Assembly: GCA_001618615.1 (NCBI GenBank)
Contig: LKHB01000206.1
Coordinates: 1-41,562 of the forward strand
Length of the DNA stretch: 41,562 nucleotides
Direction of reading: 5' to 3'
From: Fermentibacter danicus
GTDB lineage: Bacteria > Fermentibacterota > Fermentibacteria > Fermentibacterales > Fermentibacteraceae
Shown here: positions 7,414 through 16,195 of the stretch, in pieces
Numbering within the stretch: position 1 is the first letter of the stretch
Layout of the letters: each line of letters starts with the position of its first letter
Notes under the pieces: model-generated
Database searches by the model: none
Told to the model about the DNA's origin: nothing
The model's input: only the letters and a program-made list of their open reading frames with translations
Made by a program: the position numbers and the translations under genes

Positions 7414-9732
7414 TCAGCGGCGCACGCAGTCCACCGAATACATGAAGTAGCCGCTCTCCGTCTTCCGCACCCTGGTTCCGTGCACCTCGCCCTCGAACCC
7501 GGGGAAGCGGTTGTGGAACTCCTGCAGGATCTCGAGGTACTCCAGCACAGGGCTGCCGGTGGTGCCGAACTCCTCCCCCGGCATGACCAGAGGAATGCCG
7601 GGCGGATAGGGCACAACCGTTACGGCCGCGACCCGCCCTGCGAGATGAGAGATCGGAACCTCCTCCACCTCTCCGGAGACGAGGCAGCCGTAGGCCTCGT
7701 TCGGTTGCATCCTCTGATCGGGCAGACCTCCGAAGATATCCGTCATGACGCTGGAGATCTTCTTGTCCTTCAGGAAATCGTGCATCTCCTGCACCAGATC
7801 CCTGAGCGTGCGGCCGGAGTAGACTACGGAGAACTGGTCGGTGAGCGAGCGGAACACCTGCGACAGCCGGAAGTCCTCGTCGTAGGCCTGACGGAAGTCG
7901 AACAACTCCGCCAGCAGCGTGCCGGACTTGCCCTTCGTGACGCCCAGCGTGAACAGGACGAGCAGGCTGTAGAATCCCGTCTTCTCCACGACGATCCCGC
8001 GCTCCCTGAGGAACCGCGCGACTATCCCCGCCGGGATGCCGAAGTCGGTCATCCGCCCGTCGGGCCCGATCCCCGGAGTGGTGATCGTCACCTTCAGGGG
8101 GTCCAGCATCACGTAGTCGTCGGAGATGTCGCTGAATCCGTGCCACTTCGTGCCGGGATGGAGTTTCCAGTAACAGGGGTCGGATACGAGCGTCCTGTCG
8201 TCCACCTGGCCGAGATCCACCGACTGACCGGCGAAAGGCTTCTCGGGATCGGTCTCGGTTATCTCGTCCGGCTCCCAGATCCCGAACCACCAGCCCCCCT
8301 CGCCGCCCCCGCGCACCTGCTGCTCGATATGCTCCATCTTCAGCCTGAAGATGACCGCCTCCTCGAGGGCCTCCTCTACCAGCGTCCTGCCTATGCCGCC
8401 CTCCATCATCCTGGCGGCGACGTCGAGCGAGGCGACGATCGAGTAGAGGGGCGAGGTGGAGGAGTGCATCATGTAGGCTTCGTTGAACCTGTCGTGGTTG
8501 AACTCCCTGCCGCCGTGCTTGACGTGGAGCATGGAGCCCTGAGACAGGGCGGCCAGCACCTTGTGCGAGGACTGCGACGCGAAGACCGTCAGCCCGTAAT
8601 CCACCTCGCCCTGGTACATGCCGTACCTCTCGGTGTAGAGGTCGTGGAAGCGGGCATAGGCATACCAGGCCTCGTCGAAGAGGACGTTGTCGCAGATCCC
8701 GTCCAGCATTTCCTTCACTAGCTCGGTGTTGTAGCAGAGTCCGTCGTATGTGGAGTTCGTGAGAACAGCGAGCTTGATCCTGGGGTACTCGCCGGGCGGT
8801 ATGAAGGGGCAGTTCTCGATCTTCTCCCGCAGCGATTCCGGAGAGAACTCGGACACGGGCACCGGCCCGATGATCCCCAGCGCGTTCCGGCTCGACTTGA
8901 GGTAGATCGGTATCGCGCCCGTCATGATGACCGCATGGATGATGGACTTGTGGCAGTTGCGATCGAGAAGCACCAGGTCGCCGCTCTTCAAGCAGCCGTG
9001 GAACACCATCTTGTTGGCGGTGGAGGTTCCGTTGGTCACGTAGTAGGTCCTGTCGGCCCCGAAGATCCTGGCCGCGAGCTTTTCCGAGTCGCCGCTCACG
9101 CCGTTGTGCTCCAGGATGGACCCGAGATCGGGCACCGAGGCCGAGATGTCGCTGCGGAAGAGGTTCTCGCCGTAGAACTGGTGGAAAACCTTCCCCACGG
9201 GCGATTTCAGAAATGCCACGCCTCCCATGTGCCCGGGCGTGTGCCAGGAGTACCTGTAGGACTGGACATAGCTGTAGAGCGCCTTCAGGAACGGGGGCAT
9301 CAGGTTGTCGACGTACAGCCGGAGGGCTCTCTCGATCCTGCCCGCGATGAAGTCCGGAGTGTCCTCAAGGGCCCAGATGTAACCGTCGATCCTCTTCATC
9401 ACCTCGAGCGGGATGTCGCTGACGGAGAGCTTGTCCGTGATCAGGAAGAGGGGTATCTCCATGCTCTTGTCGGTGATCTTCCGCACCATCGTGGCGGTGC
9501 TGTCGAGTTCCGGGTTCCCCGTGCAGTCCAGCTCCCAGTCCAGCAGGATGCATCCGATCTTGGCGAGCGACCTGAGATGAACCTCGGCGTCGGAGACGGT
9601 CGGAGCTTCGAGGACGTTGATGTGTTCATCCTCCAGAGCATCGACGATGGCCCTGACCGCCCTGCTGTTGGCGGTGGAGCCGATGAGGTCGTTGTCTATG
9701 AAGAGAACGGGGAATTCACTGTAGAGATCCAT
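7414..9732 (-). CDS. Orn/Lys/Arg decarboxylase (PLP-dependent, AdiA/LdcC type)
   Basis: A 772-residue PLP enzyme that removes CO2 from a basic amino acid to give a polyamine precursor (agmatine, cadaverine or putrescine). The N-terminal 130 residues form the receiver-like wing domain of this family (FIDND, LLDWEL). The aminotransferase-fold core shows WHTPGHMGG, TYYVTNGTSTANK, LFDEAWYAYARFH and ASQSSHKVLAALSQGSML, with Lys391 as the PLP-binding lysine. A C-terminal domain follows. The length matches AdiA/LdcC-type enzymes (715-756). Arginine is favoured only because a carbamate kinase gene lies 41 bases upstream; the substrate is not fixed by the sequence. The start at 9732 has only a weak ribosome site. 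Confidence 0.85.
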   Translation of the reverse strand: MDLYSEFPVLFIDNDLIGSTANSRAVRAIVDALEDEHINVLEAPTVSDAEVHLRSLAKIGCILLDWELDCTGNPELDSTATMVRKITDKSMEIPLFLITDKLSVSDIPLEVMKRIDGYIWALEDTPDFIAGRIERALRLYVDNLMPPFLKALYSYVQSYRYSWHTPGHMGGVAFLKSPVGKVFHQFYGENLFRSDISASVPDLGSILEHNGVSGDSEKLAARIFGADRTYYVTNGTSTANKMVFHGCLKSGDLVLLDRNCHKSIIHAVIMTGAIPIYLKSSRNALGIIGPVPVSEFSPESLREKIENCPFIPPGEYPRIKLAVLTNSTYDGLCYNTELVKEMLDGICDNVLFDEAWYAYARFHDLYTERYGMYQGEVDYGLTVFASQSSHKVLAALSQGSMLHVKHGGREFNHDRFNEAYMMHSSTSPLYSIVASLDVAARMMEGGIGRTLVEEALEEAVIFRLKMEHIEQQVRGGGEGGWWFGIWEPDEITETDPEKPFAGQSVDLGQVDDRTLVSDPCYWKLHPGTKWHGFSDISDDYVMLDPLKVTITTPGIGPDGRMTDFGIPAGIVARFLRERGIVVEKTGFYSLLVLFTLGVTKGKSGTLLAELFDFRQAYDEDFRLSQVFRSLTDQFSVVYSGRTLRDLVQEMHDFLKDKKISSVMTDIFGGLPDQRMQPNEAYGCLVSGEVEEVPISHLAGRVAAVTVVPYPPGIPLVMPGEEFGTTGSPVLEYLEILQEFHNRFPGFEGEVHGTRVRKTESGYFMYSVDCVRR

Positions 9733-9773
9733 TCCCGCACACCCCCCGCGTTGCAGACCAGAGGCCGCCTCTT

Positions 9774-10730
9774 CTAAGGGACTATCGTCGTCCCCGTTTC
9801 GCCGTCCAGCGAGGAAAGGATGCTGTCCGGGCTCGTGATTACGACGCGCGAACCGCCGTTCCTTATGAAATCCAGCGACGCGTCGATCTTCGGGAGCATC
9901 GATCCGGATGCGAAGTGACCCTCGTTCCGGAGCCTGATGACCTCATCCGATCCGACGCGCCGGAGAGCCCTCTGTCCGGGCTTCCCGAAATCGGCATAGA
10001 CCTCGGGCACGCCCGTGGAGATGATGAAGTCCTGTGCGCCCAGGCCGGAGGCCAGAAGGGCGCTTGCAAGATCCTTGTCGATGACGGCTGCCACTCCCTC
10101 GAACCTCTTGCCCCTCCGCACCACGGGAATGCCGCCCCCGCCGGTGCATATGACGATCTGACCCGAATGCACCAGGTTCCTGATCGAAGGCAGCTCGATG
10201 ATCTTGAGGGGCTTCGGCGAGGGAACGACTCTCCTGAAGCCGCGCCCGGCGTCCTCCTTCATCCTCCATCCCTGCCCGGACGACAGCGCAGCCGCCTCCT
10301 CAGCGGAATAGAAGGGACCGACGGGCTTGGTAGGGTTCTGGAAGCCGGGATCGTCGGGGTCCACCTCCACCTGGGTCACCAGGCTGCAGATGGGGACCTC
10401 CTCGTTCCTCTCCTCCAGCACGTCGCCGAGAACCTGCTGGAGAATGTATCCGATGTAGCCCTGTGTGGCGGCCACGTTCACGTCCATCCCGTCGGGAGGA
10501 ACGACGCCTTTAGCGGCCTCGTTGCGCAGGAGTTCGAAGCCCACCTGCGGCCCGTTCCCGTGGGTCAGGACGACGCTTGCGTATCGGTCCGCCAGACTCG
10601 CTATCTGTTCGCACAGCTCCCTGGCGAGGTCATGGGTGTCGAGATTGCCTCTCCCGCCCTTCGGGTCGATTATCGAGTTTCCGCCGACGGCCACGACGAC
10701 CGTGCCGGTGGCGGATCTAGCTTCGGACAT
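9774..10730 (-). CDS. arcC: Carbamate kinase
   Basis: A 318-residue amino-acid-kinase-fold enzyme that interconverts carbamoyl phosphate plus ADP with carbamate plus ATP. VVAVGGNSI opens the fold; LTHGNGPQVG, the inserted lobe (FYSAEEAAAL), VICTGGGGIPV, the DKD of AAVIDKDLAS, and ASGSMLPKI near the end are all family hallmarks. The start at 10730 (MSEARS) is chosen over one 21 bases upstream because GGGAGG precedes it by 7 bases. It overlaps the end of lspA by 14 bases. It is usually part of arginine or agmatine deiminase pathways, whose other genes are not in this window. Confidence 0.92.
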   Translation of the reverse strand: MSEARSATGTVVVAVGGNSIIDPKGGRGNLDTHDLARELCEQIASLADRYASVVLTHGNGPQVGFELLRNEAAKGVVPPDGMDVNVAATQGYIGYILQQVLGDVLEERNEEVPICSLVTQVEVDPDDPGFQNPTKPVGPFYSAEEAAALSSGQGWRMKEDAGRGFRRVVPSPKPLKIIELPSIRNLVHSGQIVICTGGGGIPVVRRGKRFEGVAAVIDKDLASALLASGLGAQDFIISTGVPEVYADFGKPGQRALRRVGSDEVIRLRNEGHFASGSMLPKIDASLDFIRNGGSRVVITSPDSILSSLDGETGTTIVP

Positions 10731-11202
10731 TCTTGTCCCTCCCGGCGTCACGGTGCATCAGCACCATCAACAGCGCCCCGCATGTTATCGCTATGTCGGC
10801 GACATTGTACGTCGGCCATCTGTGATCGCCGAAGCCCATGTCTATGAAATCCACGACGCGCCATCCCCGGAACAGGCGGTCGATGAGGTTCCCGACCGCT
10901 CCGCCGAGGACCAGGCCCAGGCCTGCCGTCTCGGCGGGAGTTCTGCCGTGCCATCGGAAGATGGCGACGATGACGGCGACCGCCGCCAGGGCCGTAAGGA
11001 CGACCAGGACGACCGGCCCGCCCCAGCTCAGGCTGAAGGCGGCGCCCTCGTTGAACTTGAGGACGAACCTGAGGTAGTCGCCCACGATCCGCTCCGGCAC
11101 CAGGGTGGAGAGATTCTCCAGCGCCAGGGTCTTCGTGATCTGGTCGAGGACCGCGACGGCCGCAGCGATCAGGAAGGCCTTGGTGTTCGCCCTCCTATCC
11201 AT
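10717..11202 (-). CDS. lspA: Lipoprotein signal peptidase II
   Basis: Inner-membrane aspartic protease that cuts the signal peptide of lipoproteins just before the lipidated cysteine. About 161 residues with four hydrophobic segments. The family motifs FNEGAAFS, GGAVGNLIDRL (first catalytic Asp) and YNVADIAI (second catalytic Asp) are all present. The start at 11202 follows AGGAGG and overlaps the ileS stop as ATGGATAG; an earlier in-frame ATG at 11229 has a poorer site. The ileS-lspA order is common in bacteria, which supports both calls. It acts after Lgt, encoded at 22314-23165. Confidence 0.93.
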   Translation of the reverse strand: MDRRANTKAFLIAAAVAVLDQITKTLALENLSTLVPERIVGDYLRFVLKFNEGAAFSLSWGGPVVLVVLTALAAVAVIVAIFRWHGRTPAETAGLGLVLGGAVGNLIDRLFRGWRVVDFIDMGFGDHRWPTYNVADIAITCGALLMVLMHRDAGRDKNVRS

Positions 11203-13841
11203 GCGCGCCTCCTGCCGATCCTCCGACAACCCCTCTGCAGCGGGCGCAGAGGTGCGACTCGTCCGAGGCCACCTCGGGCAGATGCTTCCAGCATCTCCCG
11301 CATTTCTCGTGAGGCGTCCGGATCACCTGCACGGTGGTTTCGCCGGAAGGTGACACGGAGGTTTCGACCGTCGAGACGATCAGGAAGTCCTCCCAGCACT
11401 CGCCATTGGCGGATTCGAGCGCGTCCTGCGGCAGGCCGAGCAGGACGTGCGCCTCGAGGGAGCTTCCGATGATGCCGCCGGCGCGGGCCTCCTCGAGGTT
11501 CTTCAGAGCGGCCCTCCGGATGTCCAGGAACCTGTCCCAGGACCGGAGTTCGGCTTCCTCCTCCCGGGTGAGCGGGAGATCCTCCAGCAGTGCGGCGTGT
11601 ACGCTCGGACACTCGGAGAGGCCGGGCGGGAGTTCGCGCCATCCCTCCTCCGCGGTGAAGGGAATGATCGGAGCGATGAGCTTCAGGAACCCGGCAGCCA
11701 TCCATCCCAGGAGCATCCGGGTCGCCCGCGGCCCCTCGCCTGTGGGATCGTCGCAGTAGAGCCTGTCCTTCCTCGCGTCCAGGAAGAGGCCCGAGAGCTC
11801 AATCGTGGCGAGGTTGCGCAGCTCGCGGAAGACCCTGTGGAACTGGAAGGAACGGTAGGCGTCCAGGCACTCCGACGATGCCTGGCGGAAACGCAGGTAC
11901 ATGAACCTCTCGAGCCCCGTGAAGGATGACGGAGTGAAATCCTCCCGCCTCTCGTCCCCCGACAGGTTTCCGAGCAGGAACCTGATGGTGTTCCGGAGCT
12001 TGCGGTAGGCTTCGCGGGTATCGTCCAGCATGGACCTGTCCGCCCTGAAGTCGGCCGTGTAGTCGACCGAGGAGAACCAGAGCCTGAGGATGTCCGCACC
12101 GAACGAGTCGATGATTTCCGACGGCGAGATTACGTTCCCGAGGGACTTGGACATCTTCTTGCCCTGACCGTCGAGGATCAGCCCGTGCGTGATCACGTTG
12201 CGGGTCGGGATGCCCATGTCGAGCGCGGTGCTCGTGATGAGGCTCACCCCGAACCAGCCCCTGTGCTGATCCGTGGCTTCGAGATACACGGACGCCGGCC
12301 GCGAGAGGCCGAACTCGTCCGACAGAACGTTGCGGTGACTCAGGGAGCTGTCGAACCAGACGTCGAGGATGTCGTCGACCCGATCGAAATCGCTGGACCC
12401 GCACTCGCAGACGGCCGGCCTTCCGGCCAGGGCGCCGATCTCCGAAGGCGCCATTTCGAACCAGGCGTCGGAGCCCTTCTCCTCGACGATGTCCGCTATT
12501 GCACGGGCCATCTTCGCATCCAGGAAGGCCCTGGAGCAGTCGCGGCACTTCAGGACGGGAAGTGCCACCCCCCAGACCCTCTGCCTCGAAAGACACCAGT
12601 CGGGCCTTGCCGACATCATGTTCTTCATCCGCTCGTAGCCCCAGTCCGGGTGCCAGCCGATGGAGTCCACGGAGGCCAGAACGCGGTCCTTCAGGTCGTT
12701 CTTCGACAGGTCGAGGAAGAACTGGCTCGTCGCCCTGTAGATCAGCGGCTTGTGGCACCTCCAGCAGTGCTGGTAGCTGTGCTCGATCACGGACGAGTGC
12801 AGGAGGCGTCCGGAAGCCTTCAGATCCTCGATGATCACCGGGTCCGAGTCGTGCACCTCCATGCCGGCGTACCTGCCGGCATCGGCGGTGAAGACGCCGG
12901 CNNGGCGTCAGGGGATGCTTCAGGCCGAGACCCTCCAGATCGGAGCCCCTGAACTTCGGGGCGCCGCCGCCGGGAATCCCGACCATGCCCGGAACCGCGG
13001 AGATGAAGTCCCCGCTGCGCCTGGATGCGACCAGGAACCTCCTGTCGCCGGCCTCGACGATTACGTACTCCTCTGCCGGGTTCAGGGCGACCGCCCTGTT
13101 GGCGGGAAGCGTCCAGGGAGTAGTGGTCCAGATGACGACCTCGGTTCCGTTCGGAACGCCTCTGGCCTGCCATTCGTCGGGCGAATCCTGCTCGAAGGCG
13201 ACCCAGATCGAAGGGGATTTCTTCTGCGAGTACTCCACCTCCGCGTCCGCAAGGGCGGTACGGCAGGTGCTGCACCAGCTTATAGGCCGGAGCCCCTGGT
13301 AGATGTAGCCCAGCTCGACCAGATCGCCGAAGGCCCTGAGGATTCCCGCCTCGTAGCTGCGCGACATCGTCAGATACGGGTTCGCCCAGTCTCCGAAGAC
13401 TCCCAGCCGACTGAACTCCTCGCGCTGGATGTCGACGTGCCTGGCGGCGTACTCCCGGCACATCGCCCTTATCTCGCTGCGTCCCGGAGCTTCGGCGCGG
13501 CCGGACAATCCGCTCGTGACCCTGTGCTCGATGGGCATGCCGTGGCAGTCCCAGCCGGGGACGAACGGGCAGTCGTAGCCGAGCATCGTGTACGACTTGA
13601 CCACGAAGTCCTTCAGAATCTTGTTGAGAGCCGTCCCCAGATGAACGCTGCCGTTCGCATACGGCGGCCCGTCGTGCAGTATGAAGACCTCGCGGCCCTT
13701 CCTGGATTCGCGGATCTTCGAATAGATGTCCTGCTCCCGCCAGGATGCGAGCATGCCCGGTTCGCGGGCGGGGAGGTCCGCCTTCATGGCGAATCCTGTG
13801 CTCGGAAGCCTGATGGTGTCCTTGTAAGAGGATTCCTTCAA
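11195..13841 (-). CDS. ileS: Isoleucyl-tRNA synthetase, interrupted by an assembly gap
   Basis: Charges tRNA-Ile with isoleucine. Seen in order: PPYANGSVHLGTALNK with the HIGH-like HLGT (residues 67-70), VPGWDCHGMPIEH, the front of the editing domain, the NN gap at 12902-12903, YQHCWRCHKPLIYRATSQFF, the KMSKS loop (GKKMSKSLGN), an anticodon-binding region and a C-terminal zinc ribbon (CGRCWKHLP with CARCRG). The two sides of the gap are in different frames, and family comparison from memory says about 45-50 residues are missing, including the editing motif around GTGxVHxAPG. The start is taken as TTG at 13841 behind GGAGGG. The upstream gene ends 3 bases before it. Confidence 0.93.
12902..12903. 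other. Assembly gap (NN) inside ileS
   Basis: Two undetermined bases within the editing domain of IleRS. The frame changes across them and conserved sequence is missing, so the real gap is longer. Confidence 0.9.
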
Positions 13842-13844
13842 ATG

Positions 13845-14363
13845 TCAGCCCTCCGGGAGAAGCCTCTCCACCAGTACGGTGAGAGGCGGAACGGTCCTGT
13901 TCAAGGCATGCGGCCCGTGGCACCTCACGAGGAGCGCGACCTTCGCACCTCCGTGCCCGGCCTTCACCGCCTCGATCACGCCTTCGGTCGCCGCCGCCGA
14001 GGCCCCTGTGGCATCGAGTTCCGCCCCGGTGACGAGTCTCCAGTCCGGCGCCCGGAGCACGGTGCCCTTCATGAACGGGCCGTCGACGGCCAGGTACATG
14101 CCGGAGAGAGAGGGGAACCTCGGGCCCACGGCGTCATCGTTGGGCCCCACCAGAGGGCCGTCGCCGAACAGGTTCAGGTGGTCCGTCGCCAGCATCCAGC
14201 AGGGAGTCCGGGCAAGCCCGTCCGTCCCGATGACGAAGAGGCGCTCGGAAGACGCCAGAGCACCGGATATCAGCTCCAGGCAGGGCGAAAAGGGCTCCCG
14301 CCTCTGCACATCGAGGCCTTCGGGCGGGGTCCAGACCCAGTCCGAGGGGATGATCACCCGCAT
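13845..14363 (-). CDS. Shortened purine-nucleoside-phosphorylase-like protein
   Basis: A 172-residue protein. The segment ATDHLNLFGDGPLVGPNDD followed by GPRFPSLSGMY matches the core of trimeric purine nucleoside phosphorylases (DHINLxGxNPLxGPN, then RFPDMSxAY). TGAELDATGASAAATEGVIEA aligns with the region of the family's nucleoside-binding Met-Ser-Thr, but that triplet is replaced. Normal PNPs are about 270 residues; here about 100 N-terminal residues, with the phosphate-binding loop and the RxHxYEG segment, are absent. The start at 14363 (MRVIIPSDW) follows GGAGGG. It is 3 bases from ileS and probably cotranscribed. It could be a divergent enzyme or a non-catalytic relative; activity should not be assumed. 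Confidence 0.6.
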   Translation of the reverse strand: MRVIIPSDWVWTPPEGLDVQRREPFSPCLELISGALASSERLFVIGTDGLARTPCWMLATDHLNLFGDGPLVGPNDDAVGPRFPSLSGMYLAVDGPFMKGTVLRAPDWRLVTGAELDATGASAAATEGVIEAVKAGHGGAKVALLVRCHGPHALNRTVPPLTVLVERLLPEG

Positions 14364-14441
14364 GCCCGAAACCCTCCAATTCTCCGCAAGATCGGGAATT
14401 ATGCGCCATAGGTTCCGGGATTGCAACAATGGAGATGCGCG

Positions 14442-14756
14442 TCAGCCCGCGAACCAGTCCGGTATGATCTCCGGCTCCGATATCCTGACCAGCTTCCGCT
14501 TCGAGGACTTCCCCGACCTGATCTCCACCGAGCCGGCGCCCACTCCGAACTCTCCGCCCAGGAAGCGGGAGAGTTCGGCATTCGCCCGTCCCTCGACCGG
14601 CTCGGCTGCGAGGTCGATCCTGTAGAAGACGCCTTCCGGCCCTTCGCCGGACCTCCCGGCCACCCGTGTGCTCCTGCACCCGGTCCTCACCGAGACCGGG
14701 ACGAATAAGCTCCCGCCGGACGAAGGCCGCCGGGATGCGCGCTCCCCGGACTTCAG
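14442..14756 (-). CDS. DUF167 (YggU-family) protein, apparent CTG start
   Basis: A small conserved protein of unknown biochemical role. The C-terminal 75 residues show the family pattern: YRIDLAAEPVEGRANAELSR, FLGGEFGV, SVEIRSGKSSKRKLVRI. The first family strand (LFVPVSVRTG) lies upstream of the only GTG in frame (14690), so a GTG start would cut the domain. The best start is CTG at 14756, which overlaps the stop of the preceding gene as CTGA and sits 7 bases after GGAGG. It gives 104 residues, normal for the family. Confidence 0.75.
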   Translation of the reverse strand: MKSGERASRRPSSGGSLFVPVSVRTGCRSTRVAGRSGEGPEGVFYRIDLAAEPVEGRANAELSRFLGGEFGVGAGSVEIRSGKSSKRKLVRISEPEIIPDWFAG

Positions 14757-14932
14757 CCCTCCGCCTCCAGGGGGGCGGCCTCGTCGATCAGCATGATGGG
14801 GATGTCGTCCTCCACCCGGTAGACCAGCCTGCATGCGTGGCATATCAGAACCTCGGAGGGCTCCGTCCTGTGCTCCAGCTCCCCCTTGCAGGCCGGGCAG
14901 GCCAGAATCTCGAGCAGTCTCGGATCGAGCAT
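14753..14932 (-). CDS. Trm112/YcaR-like small zinc-ribbon protein
   Basis: A 59-residue protein. ILACPACKGEL and LICHACRLVYRVEDDIPIML give two CxxC pairs, a zinc ribbon, and the closing pattern of the Trm112/UPF0434 family. Trm112 proteins in other organisms partner methyltransferases; the bacterial role is less clear. The start ATG at 14932 follows GGAAGGGGG. It lies 12 bases behind the aminopeptidase gene and overlaps the next gene by 4 bases. Confidence 0.85.
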   Translation of the reverse strand: MLDPRLLEILACPACKGELEHRTEPSEVLICHACRLVYRVEDDIPIMLIDEAAPLEAEG

Positions 14933-14944
14933 GCGGCCCCCTTC

Positions 14945-16168
14945 CTAGATGACGAACCTGCCGGCCGAGATGATGCAGGTAGCGTTTCCGGCCTTGTCCA
15001 GGCCGTCCACGCTTACCTCGTCCGAACCGACCATGAAGTCGGTGTGGACCAGGGATACGTTGCATCCATTCGCGAGCAGCTTCTCGTCGTCGGCGGACTT
15101 CATACCCTCGACGCACTCGGTGTAGCCGTTGCCCAGAGCTATGTGAATGGCGGCGTTCTCGTCGAAGAGGATGCTGTGGAAGATCCGGCCGCTGCGGTAG
15201 ATCGGGGAGTCGGTTCCCACAAGGGCGATCTCGCCCAGGGACCTGGCGTTCTCGTCGGTGGAGAGGAACTCGCCCAGCGCACCCTCGTTGCGATCGGCGC
15301 CGAAGGACTTCACCCTTCCAGCCTCGAACTCGAACCAGGCCCCCTCCACGTTGGTGCCGTTCACCTGAACGGGCCTCGTGCAGCGGACCCTTCCCTCCGT
15401 CCTCCGGAAGTCGGGAGTGCTGAACACCTCCTCGGTGGGGATGTTGGGGAAGAACATGCGACCGTCCTCCGCGGCGCACCTTCCGCCGGCGAACACCCTG
15501 TCCGGCGCCATCCCGACGATCAGATCCGTCCCGGGGCCGGTGAGATGGAACCTGTCGAACCTGGCCTTGTTCAGAAATGCGGCCCGGCGCTTCAGTTCGG
15601 CGTCGTGCTCGAGCCATGCCGCCGCGGGATCGTCGCGGTCGAGTCTGAGGATCGGAGTCAGCACCTCCCAGATCGCCTTCTCCCATCCGCTGTCGGTCCC
15701 CAGGACCTTCGACGCCCAGCCGGGGGTGGGCCAGAGGCAGACGTTCCATCTTATCCTGTTGGAGGAGATGGCCTCCATCCATCCGCGGGCGGCCCTGGAA
15801 TTCGCCTTCCGCACGGCCCCGAGCCTTTTCGAATCCACACCCTCGTAGGCGTCCGGGTTCTCCGGGCCCGTAAGGGCCACGCTGGCCCAGTTCTCGTCTA
15901 TGTAGGTGCGGTACAGGAGGTCGGTGAAGGAAGGCACGTAGGAGAGAGTGTCCTCGCGGGCGGCCGCCACCCTGGCGATCTCGAGCCTGGTGTCTCCATA
16001 GACGACATGTACGTAGGGAGATCCCAGTTCGTAGGCCTTCCTCGCGATCACCTCCGCGAACCACCTGTTGGCGGGATCGGCCCTGAGCAGGAGCGGCTGG
16101 CCCTCAGCCAGGTTCACTCCGCTCTTCAATATGACTTCTGCGTATTTATCCGCGCCTGATCCGTCCAT
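14945..16168 (-). CDS. M29-family aminopeptidase (thermophilic metalloprotease)
   Basis: A 407-residue cytoplasmic metallo-aminopeptidase that removes N-terminal residues from peptides. Characteristic M29 segments are GQPLLLRADP near the N-terminus, FFPNIPTEEVFSTPD (metal-binding Glu), EIALVGTDSPI, ILFDENAAIHIALGNGY (metal-binding Glu and His) and NVSLVHTDFMVGS (His and Asp ligands) near the end. The set of ligands looks complete. The length is normal for the family (about 370-415). The start ATG at 16168 follows AGGAGAAGG. The gene precedes the Trm112-like gene by 12 bases, so the two are likely cotranscribed. Confidence 0.9.
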   Translation of the reverse strand: MDGSGADKYAEVILKSGVNLAEGQPLLLRADPANRWFAEVIARKAYELGSPYVHVVYGDTRLEIARVAAAREDTLSYVPSFTDLLYRTYIDENWASVALTGPENPDAYEGVDSKRLGAVRKANSRAARGWMEAISSNRIRWNVCLWPTPGWASKVLGTDSGWEKAIWEVLTPILRLDRDDPAAAWLEHDAELKRRAAFLNKARFDRFHLTGPGTDLIVGMAPDRVFAGGRCAAEDGRMFFPNIPTEEVFSTPDFRRTEGRVRCTRPVQVNGTNVEGAWFEFEAGRVKSFGADRNEGALGEFLSTDENARSLGEIALVGTDSPIYRSGRIFHSILFDENAAIHIALGNGYTECVEGMKSADDEKLLANGCNVSLVHTDFMVGSDEVSVDGLDKAGNATCIISAGRFVI

Positions 16169-16195
16169 ATCAGCCTTCTCCTCGGGTGTCCCGGC

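Noticed and set aside
14442..16064. 540-codon minus-strand frame
   Set aside because: Only its last part is the DUF167 gene; the rest is a shadow of the aminopeptidase in another frame.
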